64,000 nucleotides of DNA, taken from the NCBI RefSeq assembly GCF_004122095.1, contig NZ_SAWZ01000002.1, positions 656,638 to 720,637 on the forward strand, in the 5' to 3' direction. Origin of the DNA: Pseudoxanthomonas composti (GTDB taxonomy: Bacteria; Pseudomonadota; Gammaproteobacteria; Xanthomonadales; Xanthomonadaceae). The notes under the pieces were generated by a model. It did not search any database and was not told where the DNA came from. It saw only the letters and a program-made list of their open reading frames with translations. Of this stretch, positions 36,203 through 43,126 are shown piece by piece. A program made the position numbers and the translations under genes. The first letter of the stretch is position 1, and each line of letters starts with the position of its first letter.

Positions 36203-36844
36203 TTACTCGGCCTTGAAGGTCAGCGTGGTGATGTGATGCATCACCGCAACCTGCTGGTCGCCGATCTTCTTGTCCACCGGCTCCTTGTGGCTGGCGACCA
36301 CGATGTAGCGGCCCGCCGCCAGCTTGGGCAGGGTCACCTGCCCCTTCGCATCGGATTGGACCTCCTTGGTCCACTTGTCGGCGTTGATCACCGTGACCTT
36401 GGCATCGGCCAGGGGCTTGTTGCGGAACTGCAGCGTGAAATCCTGACCTTGCGACGCGCGCGGCACCAGCTCGAACGCCAGGCGGCCCTGCGTGTCCTGC
36501 CTGCCGGCACGCGCGTAATAGCTGACCGACTCGTAGCGGCCGTCCTCGCCTTTCCACGGCGCAAACACGCTGTCATCGGCCAGCCAGGCATCGCCGCTGT
36601 CCTTCAGCGGCGCGCTGAGGTGGTCGCCTTCGCGCGTCAACGCACCGGCCTTGTCTTTCGCGCCGAACAGGTCCGGCTTGACGATGCGCTTGATCTCATC
36701 CTGGCCGTGGTCCAGCACCTCCTGCGCCGGCTCGCCGAAGTACACGCGCACCGGGCCCGCGCCATCGCGCTCGATCCAGATTTCATGGGCCTGCGCGGAG
36801 ACCGCAGCGGCAAGCAGCGCACAGAACAGCAGCGGACGTTTCAT
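36203..36844 (-). CDS. Periplasmic DUF4198 protein
   Basis: A 213-residue secreted protein with signal peptide 1-20 (cleavage AQA-HEIWIE). The mature domain has the beta-rich DUF4198 pattern: an AHEIWIE start, a central FTLQFRNKPLADAKVTVIN segment like a carboxypeptidase-regulatory fold, and a C-terminal AAGRYIVVASHKE. Such proteins are found next to TonB-dependent receptors and metal (Ni/Co/Fe) uptake genes. Here it ends 73 bases from the receptor on the opposite strand. The ATG at 36844 has GAGG six bases upstream. Binding of metal or metal chelate in the periplasm is inference. Confidence 0.8.
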   Translation of the reverse strand: MKRPLLFCALLAAAVSAQAHEIWIERDGAGPVRVYFGEPAQEVLDHGQDEIKRIVKPDLFGAKDKAGALTREGDHLSAPLKDSGDAWLADDSVFAPWKGEDGRYESVSYYARAGRQDTQGRLAFELVPRASQGQDFTLQFRNKPLADAKVTVINADKWTKEVQSDAKGQVTLPKLAAGRYIVVASHKEPVDKKIGDQQVAVMHHITTLTFKAE

Positions 36845-36901
36845 TCGGAACCTCATCATCGGATGCGAGAGAACGGGACGCGGATGCGCCCCGCCGTTGT
36901 T

Positions 36902-36920
36902 GGGAATGATACGCATCTTC
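36902..36920. promoter_or_regulatory. Fur-box-like site upstream of the DUF4198 gene
   Basis: GAAGATGCGTATCATTCCC on the minus strand matches 12 of 19 positions of the Fur consensus. It lies just downstream of a plausible promoter (CTGACA, 18 bases, CTTATA at 36921-36926). A start overlapped by the box would suit iron-dependent repression. Prediction only. Confidence 0.45.
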
Positions 36921-36965
36921 TATAAGCGGTGATACCGACAGAAATGTCAGGCGCTTCTCCGCCTC

Positions 36966-39353
36966 CTACAGCGCAGGGCCAAAGGAAGGCGGCAGCTCGC
37001 TCGTGCCCCACTGCGTTTTCGCCTCCCGGCCCAGGGTGAAGTCCAGTGTGCCGCCGGTCCGAATGAACGAGGCCGGCAGCCACGCGCGCTCGCTCCTTGC
37101 GCCATCGCGCTCGAGCGATTGCACGTAGGGTGCATCCGGTGCGGCGTTGCGTGCACGGATCTCGATGCGCGCGCCTGGCCGTTCGATCACCGCCCGCGGA
37201 AACAGCGGGCTGCCGATGACCAGCTCCGCACGCCCCGGATACACCGGGTACAGCCCCAGCGCCGACCACACGTACCAGGAGGACATCTGCCCCAGATCGT
37301 CGTTGCCGGAGATGCCTTGCGGCGTATTGGTCCAGATCTGGCGCATGGCCGCGCGCACCGTGTCCTGGGTCTTCCACGGCTGGCCGACGAAGTTGTAGAG
37401 CCAGGGCGCGGCGATGGACGGTTCGTTGTCCAGCTCGGCGTGCAGCGGGCCGGACTTGGTCACTGCCCAGCTGCCATCGGGCTTGCGGAAGAAGGCATCC
37501 AGTCGCGCGGTGGTGGCCTCGGCACCGCCCAGGGTGTCAATCAAGCCCGCCGGATCGAACGGCACCATCCACAGGTATTGCGCACCGGAGCCCTCGACGA
37601 AGCCCTCGTCCGAGGCCGGGTCGAAGCTCGGCCAGCTGCCGTCGGCATTGCGTGGCTGGATGTAGCCGGCTGTCGCCGTGGCCTGCGGATTGAACAGGTT
37701 GCGCCACCAACCCGAGCGCTCGCGGAACAGCTTGGCGCCTTTTCGGTCGCCCGCTGCCAGGGCCAGTTCGGCCAGGCCGAAATCGGCCGCGACCAGTTCC
37801 AGGGTGTCGGCGGCCATGCCCCACCCCGGCGCGCCTACCGGCATGTAGTGCAGCTTGAGCCAGGCATCCAGGCCAGGACGCTGGCCCACGCACAGGATCG
37901 GGCAACCCTTGCGGCTGAGATCCTTCTCCGTCGGCACGGTCGCTGCCCGCTTCAACGAGGCGTAGGCACGCTTGAGATCGAAGGCGCGCCCGCCAAAGGC
38001 GTGGATGGCCGCCAGCGACGGCGGCGAAGGATCGCCATTCATCACCCCGGTGGCGCCGGTCTGGTGGGTCCAGCGGTCCCACACCCCGCCGTTCTGGTCG
38101 GCCTGGTTGAGCAGCGACTGGGCGATGTCCGAGCCGCGCTGCGGGTCCAGCAGGGTCACCAGCTGCAGCTGCGAGCGGTAGACGTCCCAGCCCGAATAGT
38201 TGGCGTACTGCGCCTGTTGGCGCCGCGCCAGGCGATGCACCGCGCCATCGAAGCCGCGGTAGCGGCCGTCCACGTCGCTGTAGAGATTCGGCTCCAGCAG
38301 GCTGTGATACAGCGCGGTGTAGAACACGGTGCGATCGTCCTGCGCCCCGCCTTCGATGTGGATCTGGCCCAGGGCCCTGTTCCAGGCGGTGCGCGTGGCC
38401 GCCTGGGTGGCCTCCAGCGTGGTGCCGGCCGGGCTTTCCTTTTGCAGGTTGGCGCGCGCGCCGGCCGCATCGACATAGGACACGCCGATGCGCACGTTGA
38501 CCGTGGCGTGGTGCTTGGGGTCGAAGCTGATCCAGCCACCGGCGCCCTTGCCGGCCGGCGGATGCCCGCGCGTGCCGTAGGTGGTGCCGCCGCCGCCCTC
38601 GCTGGCGCCGGCCTGCAGCGTCTCGTCCTTCCAGGTGCCGCCCACGCTGAAGGGCTGGTCGAACTCTGCGACGAAATGCAGCGTGTAGTAACTCTCCTGG
38701 CGGTCATCGGCCAGGTAGCCGCAGAAGTTGCCGCTGGTGACCGAGCCGCTGACGGTGCGCTTGTCCGCGTCGATGCGGATGGTCGAGGCGGTGCTGCCCA
38801 CTTCGCTGTCGGAGGTGCGGAACAGCAGGTTGGCCGGCTTGTCTTTCGGAAAGCTGAAGCGGCCGACCGCGGTGCGCTCGCTCGCGCCCAGCGCGACCGC
38901 CACGCCGTTGTCCAGGGTCACCGCGTACGCGCCGGGGCTGGCCTGCTCCTTGGCATGATCGAGGATGCTGGAGTACAGCACGCCCGCATCCACCGAGGAC
39001 GGCGAGACCTTGATCGGCAGGGTCACCGGCATGATCGGGATATCGCCATTGGCCCCGGCGCAACCGGTGCCGGAAATATGCGTCAGGCCAAAGCCGCGCA
39101 CACCGTTGGCGCGCCACTCGTAGCCGCCGGGCGCGGCGAAAGGAAAGCGCTTGCCCGGCAGTGGGGTCTGCTCTGGACTGAAGGCCACCATGCCGAAGGG
39201 CATCGTGGCGCCCGGATACACATTGCCGCCGTTGGTGGTGCCGATGAAGGGGTTCACCTCGGCGGCCGGATCGACGCTGCGTGGTGCCTCAAGGGCCAGC
39301 GCTGGCGCGCTCGACAGCAGCGTGGACGCGGTGAACAACAGCGATCGGATCAT
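36966..39353 (-). CDS. GH92 family exo-alpha-mannosidase
   Basis: A 795-residue secreted glycoside hydrolase. The signal peptide is about 1-20 (MIRSLLFTASTLLSSAPALA). The N-terminal beta-sandwich starts VNPFIGTTNGGNVYPGATMP, and the (alpha/alpha)6 catalytic domain runs from about 330. GH92 signatures are PFGMVAFSPEQT, WDVYRSQLQLVTLLDP, ELDNEPSIAAPWLYNFVGQP and GNDDLGQMSSWYVWSALGLY. These are calcium-dependent, inverting alpha-mannosidases, often alpha-1,2, that trim N-glycans or other mannosides. The ATG at 39353 is preferred over a TTG nine codons upstream because it begins the signal peptide. No other glycan genes are adjacent. Confidence 0.93.
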   Translation of the reverse strand: MIRSLLFTASTLLSSAPALALEAPRSVDPAAEVNPFIGTTNGGNVYPGATMPFGMVAFSPEQTPLPGKRFPFAAPGGYEWRANGVRGFGLTHISGTGCAGANGDIPIMPVTLPIKVSPSSVDAGVLYSSILDHAKEQASPGAYAVTLDNGVAVALGASERTAVGRFSFPKDKPANLLFRTSDSEVGSTASTIRIDADKRTVSGSVTSGNFCGYLADDRQESYYTLHFVAEFDQPFSVGGTWKDETLQAGASEGGGGTTYGTRGHPPAGKGAGGWISFDPKHHATVNVRIGVSYVDAAGARANLQKESPAGTTLEATQAATRTAWNRALGQIHIEGGAQDDRTVFYTALYHSLLEPNLYSDVDGRYRGFDGAVHRLARRQQAQYANYSGWDVYRSQLQLVTLLDPQRGSDIAQSLLNQADQNGGVWDRWTHQTGATGVMNGDPSPPSLAAIHAFGGRAFDLKRAYASLKRAATVPTEKDLSRKGCPILCVGQRPGLDAWLKLHYMPVGAPGWGMAADTLELVAADFGLAELALAAGDRKGAKLFRERSGWWRNLFNPQATATAGYIQPRNADGSWPSFDPASDEGFVEGSGAQYLWMVPFDPAGLIDTLGGAEATTARLDAFFRKPDGSWAVTKSGPLHAELDNEPSIAAPWLYNFVGQPWKTQDTVRAAMRQIWTNTPQGISGNDDLGQMSSWYVWSALGLYPVYPGRAELVIGSPLFPRAVIERPGARIEIRARNAAPDAPYVQSLERDGARSERAWLPASFIRTGGTLDFTLGREAKTQWGTSELPPSFGPAL

Positions 39354-39470
39354 GTGGCAAGGCTCGCAATGGTCGGACAAATGCCCGCGCCGAGTATGCC
39401 GACCTAAATCGTTTAAAAGTGCGAACTCATCCGAAAGTCCACCTGGCCTGCACCTGGGGCCGACCTGCGC

Positions 39471-40400
39471 TTACTTTCTGGCCACCGCGTCCATCGCCGG
39501 TGCGTGTACCGCCATCAGCGCCGCGACCCAGTCGATGAAGACCCGCAGCTTGGCGCTGACATGGCGGTTGGGCGGATACGCGACGTACATCGGCATGGTC
39601 TCCAGCTGCCAGTCCTCGAACAGCGGCACCAACTCGCCCGCCTGCACGGCGGCCTTGGCCATGTAGTCGGGCAACCACAGCACGCCCAACCCGGCAAGAC
39701 CGGCGGCCAGGTAGGCATTGCCATCGTCCACCGCCAGGATGTGGCGCCCATTGGGCACCAGGCGCTCATCGCCGCGCTGCATCGCAGATTGCAGGGTCCT
39801 GCCGGTGCGCGCCGACAGGAAGCCGACGATGCGATGCTGCGTGCCCTCCAGCTCGGACGGGTGCCGCGGCACACCGTTGCGCTGCAGGTACGCCGGCGAG
39901 GCGTAGATCCCTAGCCGCAGATCGCCCACGCGCCGGGCGACCAGCGACTGTTCGGTGATTTCACCGCCGCGCACCACGCAATCCACGTGCTCGCCGATCA
40001 GGTCGATGATGCGGTCGCTCACGCCCATGTCGAACTGGATGTCCGGATAGCGCGCATGGAAGTCCGGCAGTGCCGGCACCAGGATCATGCGCGCGAAGGG
40101 ACTGGGCACGTCCACGCGCAGGCGTCCACGCGGGACGGCCGAAGCGCTGGACAGGCTGGTCTCGGCATCGTCGATCTCGGCCAGCAGACCCACCACGCGT
40201 TCGTAGTACACCGCACCGTCGGCCGTCAGGGCGACCTTGCGCGTGGTGCGGTTGAGCAGCTTCACGCGTAGCCGTGCTTCCAGCTGCTGCACCAGCTGCG
40301 TCACCGTGGTCTTGCTGACCTGCAGGGTCTCGGCGGCCTTGGTGAAGCTGCCCGCCTCCACCACCCGCGCGAAGGCCTGCATCGCATCGAGACGGTCCAT
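39471..40400 (-). CDS. LysR-family transcriptional regulator
   Basis: A 309-residue LysR regulator: DNA-binding domain 1-62 (GSFTKAAETLQVSKTTVTQL), linker helix, and effector domain about 90-295 (RVDVPSPFARMILVPALPDF, AAGLAGLGVLWLPDYMAKAA). It belongs to the large group near DsdC/CrgA-like regulators. It is divergent from the RidA-family gene, with a dyad operator between them, so that gene is its probable target along with itself. Confidence 0.92.
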   Translation of the reverse strand: MDRLDAMQAFARVVEAGSFTKAAETLQVSKTTVTQLVQQLEARLRVKLLNRTTRKVALTADGAVYYERVVGLLAEIDDAETSLSSASAVPRGRLRVDVPSPFARMILVPALPDFHARYPDIQFDMGVSDRIIDLIGEHVDCVVRGGEITEQSLVARRVGDLRLGIYASPAYLQRNGVPRHPSELEGTQHRIVGFLSARTGRTLQSAMQRGDERLVPNGRHILAVDDGNAYLAAGLAGLGVLWLPDYMAKAAVQAGELVPLFEDWQLETMPMYVAYPPNRHVSAKLRVFIDWVAALMAVHAPAMDAVARK

Positions 40401-40424
40401 CGCGCTTCCCCTGCTGCCTGTGAT

Positions 40425-40443
40425 TGTTTGGATTTTACAAACA
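40425..40443. promoter_or_regulatory. LysR-type operator between lysR and ridA-like genes
   Basis: TGTTTG-GATTTTA-CAAACA is a perfect 6-bp inverted repeat with a 7-base centre and contains a T-N11-A motif. It sits 25 bases upstream of the LysR start and about 100 upstream of the RidA-family gene. This is the usual place for a LysR recognition site. Confidence 0.6.
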
Positions 40444-40544
40444 TTGAGGGCGCGATTACCCGGTTTATCCCATCGCGACCGATGCCTAGATTGGGTCCAT
40501 CACCCCACCGTGGCCGCGCAGGTCACCGCAACGAGGACAAGTTC

Positions 40545-40934
40545 ATGAGCAAGCGCGACGTCGTGTTCCCCGAAGGCCGCCAGGCCCTGTACGAGCTGCA
40601 TCGCTACTCCCCCGCCGTGCGCGCCAACGGCCTGCTGTTCGTCTCCGGCCACGTCGGCAGCCGCGAGGACGGCACCCCGGAACCGGACTTTGACGCCCAG
40701 GTCCGCCGCGCCTTCGCCAACCTCAAGGCGACCCTGCAGGCCGCCGGCTGCACGCTGGACGACATCGTCGATGTCACCAGCTTCCACACCGATCCGGACA
40801 AGCAGTTCGACACGGTGCTCAAGATCAAGGACGAGATGTTCCCCCAGGCGCCCTACCCGACCTGGACCGCCCTGGGCGTGACCTGGCTGGCGGGCTTTGA
40901 TTTCGAGATCAAGGTAGTTGCCAGGCTGCCGTGA
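40545..40934 (+). CDS. RidA/YjgF-family protein
   Basis: A 129-residue protein of the Rid family (RYSPAVRANGLLFVSGHVGS, ANLKATLQAAGCTLDDIVDV, PQAPYPTWTALGVTWLAGFD). RidA hydrolyses reactive enamine/imine intermediates and needs an arginine near residue 105 of the fold. Here the corresponding position in PTWTALGV lacks the RxxV arginine, which places it in a non-RidA subfamily of unknown reaction. The ATG at 40545 has ACGAGGA upstream. It is divergent from a LysR gene and ends one base from the stop of the opposite-strand gene. Confidence 0.85.
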   Translation: MSKRDVVFPEGRQALYELHRYSPAVRANGLLFVSGHVGSREDGTPEPDFDAQVRRAFANLKATLQAAGCTLDDIVDVTSFHTDPDKQFDTVLKIKDEMFPQAPYPTWTALGVTWLAGFDFEIKVVARLP

Positions 40935-40935
40935 T

Positions 40936-41772
40936 TCACTGCACAGCGCTTACGCCGCTGCCACTTGGTGGCGGCTTTTTCTGAGAGGGAAAACACGCAT
41001 CCATATGTTGAAGGTGGACCTCTTGTGCCAGCTGATTGATCAACCAGGCATCGCTGAAGCGGTCCCGGGTGCGCTCGCCCACGGGCAGAAGTCCCGCGAT
41101 CGCATCGGCCAACTCGACTGACCAAGTTACAGGCGCGGCCGCTATCTCATCTATGTTTTTCTCGTCCCCTCGGAGGTACGACCAGGGCAGCATGCGCTCC
41201 AACTGAGAGGCAGAGTGCAGGAGCCAGCGCCGACCATCAGACAGCCTGATATCGATCGTCAGCGTCGGGTAATCATCTGTCCAGCGGAACGTCCAAGGCC
41301 CTTCCAAGCGCGACCGAACAAGCCGCTCCACACCGTCACTCTGCAACTTGGCGCTCACCAGCGCACGCTTCTGCTCATCGCCACACGGCTCTGGTGGCGA
41401 ACTCCTCCATGGGCGCCACCTCGCCATGATCCGCTCGGCGGTGGTTTTCTTCGCAAGCGTCTGAACTGCCGATTCACGGGTGACCGGCCGCGCTTGAACG
41501 GCGCTGATGAGCCTACGAACAGCAGGCGCTCCAACCGGACGAGGAATGGCAGGCCTCGTCTCACCCTCCTGTACCCATTGGTCGCCGTATTCGCCGTCGC
41601 CACGCGGGCGGATGGTATGCACCTCATTCACGCGGTCCCACCCCCAGTACTGGTAATGGATCACGATGTAATCCACTGCCGCCCCACGGTCCTGGTTGGG
41701 TTCAGCGCTGCACGCGACAAGTGTCAGCTATAGCGCCACCAAACAGGTTCGTGCCACCAAGGCAAAGATCAC
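40936..41772 (-). pseudogene. Lipoprotein gene with in-frame amber codon in the signal peptide
   Basis: The frame starts with GTG at 41772, overlapping the stop of the preceding M20 peptidase gene (GTGA). It reads MIFALVARTCLVAL, then TAG (41728-41730), then LTLVAC-SAEPNQ. Together this is a normal lipoprotein signal with an LVAC lipobox broken by one stop codon. After the break 255 codons stay open; an internal GTG at 41676 could give a 246-residue unexported product. The mature part (DYIVIHYQYWGWDRVNEVHT, PWTFRWTDDYPTLTIDIRLS, WSVELADAIAGLLPVGERTR) is not recognised. GC content looks lower than in neighbours. The last residues run through the opposite gene's terminator. It could be a recent mutation, amber readthrough or a sequencing error. 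Confidence 0.65.
40954..40980 (+). terminator. Terminator of the RidA-family gene, inside the opposite reading frame
   Basis: GCCGCTGCCAC-TT-GGTGGCGGC followed by TTTTT, 20 bases after the RidA-family stop. On the other strand it encodes the KKPPPSGS tail of the interrupted lipoprotein gene. Confidence 0.8.
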
Positions 41773-43055
41773 TCCGCCCCCGCCAGCAGCAACAACGAAG
41801 CCAACGCCAGCGACAGGTGCTCCACATCCACTGGCTTGTCCAGCGCCACGCTTTCGTCCAGCGAGTGCGAGCGCTCGCTGTCCAGTCCGCAGCCCAGGGT
41901 GACGGCGGGAATACCCAGGCTCATCGGCAGGTTGGCGTCGGTCGAACTGGCGCCCAGCCTGGGGGCGATGCCGCCGGCCTGGGCGACAGCGCGGGCGATC
42001 TGCACTAGGGCGGTGTCCTCGCCGGTACGGCCGACGGGGCGGTCGCCGATCAGTTTGGCCTCGTAAGCCACCTTGCCCTCGCGGGTGTCACGCGCCGCGT
42101 TTTCCGCATCGACCGCCGGCTGCAGCAGGGCCAGGAACTGGCTGCGCAGCTGTTCCAGCTGCTCCCGGCCTTCCGAGCGCATGTCCACGGTCATGGCCAC
42201 GCTGTGCGGAATGGAGTTGACCGAGGTGCCGCCTTCCAGCACGCCGACGTTGTAGGTGGTCTTGGGCGACTCGGCCACTTGCAGTCGTCCCACGCCGGTG
42301 ATCGCCTGGCCCATGGCGTAGGCCGGGTTGACCAGGCCAAAGCTGCCATAGCTATGCCCGCCGGGGCCGGTGAAGCTGACCTGATAGCGCAGCGAACCCA
42401 CGCCACCGTTGGTGATGCGACCGGCGCGGCCGGGCTCGTAAGAGATGAAGGCGGCGATGCGGTCCTTGTACTTGCCCTGGGTGAACAGATGGCGCACGCC
42501 ACGCAGATCGCCGGGGCCTTCTTCTCCCACGTCGCCAACGAAGAGGATGTCGGCCTTGTGCCGATAGCCGGCCGCGTCCATGGCGCGCAAGTAAGCCAGC
42601 AACGCCGCCAGCCCGCTGGTGTCATCGCCAATGCCCGGCGCCCGCAACGTGTTGCCCTCGCGCCGGACCTTGATGGGCGTGCCTTCCGGAAACACCGTAT
42701 CCAGATGCGCGGCGACCACGATCAGCGGGCCGCCGCCGGTGCCGCGACGCAGGCCCATCGCATTGCCTTCGGCGTCCAGCTCCACATCGCTCAGGCCCTG
42801 GGCCTTGAGCAGCGCCAGATAGGCTTGCGCGCGCGCCTGTTCCTTGAAGGGCGGTGCCGGGATCTCGGTCAGCCCGACCAGGTGGTCGATCGTGCGGTCG
42901 TAGTCGCGCTCCAGCGCCGCGCGCGCCTGGGCGAACCGGGGGCTGGCCAGCAACGCCTTGGCCTGCGCTTCATAGCTGACGGCTTCCGAGGCGGCCTGTG
43001 AGGGCGGCGGCACCAGCAGCATCCAGCCAAGCATCGCCGCGGCAATCTGTTTCAT
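41769..43055 (-). CDS. Secreted M20-family metallopeptidase
   Basis: A 428-residue exported di-zinc peptidase of the M20/M25/M40 family: signal peptide about 1-21 (LLVPPPSQAAS), metal site VVAAHLDTVFPEG with the catalytic Asp two residues after His, DDTSGLAALLAYL with the bridging Asp, and VGEEGPGDLRG with the catalytic Glu pair. The lid domain contains GPGGHSYGSFG. Substrates are probably small peptides or N-acyl amino acids. It lies 71 bases after the S9D peptidase gene on the same strand, and the two form a peptide-degrading operon with the following lipoprotein gene. Confidence 0.9.
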   Translation of the reverse strand: MKQIAAAMLGWMLLVPPPSQAASEAVSYEAQAKALLASPRFAQARAALERDYDRTIDHLVGLTEIPAPPFKEQARAQAYLALLKAQGLSDVELDAEGNAMGLRRGTGGGPLIVVAAHLDTVFPEGTPIKVRREGNTLRAPGIGDDTSGLAALLAYLRAMDAAGYRHKADILFVGDVGEEGPGDLRGVRHLFTQGKYKDRIAAFISYEPGRAGRITNGGVGSLRYQVSFTGPGGHSYGSFGLVNPAYAMGQAITGVGRLQVAESPKTTYNVGVLEGGTSVNSIPHSVAMTVDMRSEGREQLEQLRSQFLALLQPAVDAENAARDTREGKVAYEAKLIGDRPVGRTGEDTALVQIARAVAQAGGIAPRLGASSTDANLPMSLGIPAVTLGCGLDSERSHSLDESVALDKPVDVEHLSLALASLLLLAGAE

Positions 43056-43126
43056 CGCGTCTTCCTGTCCGGGGGAGAACAGCCCCGCATCGCCGCCACT
43101 GCCGGAACAGTGGCGGCGAATCGGCG

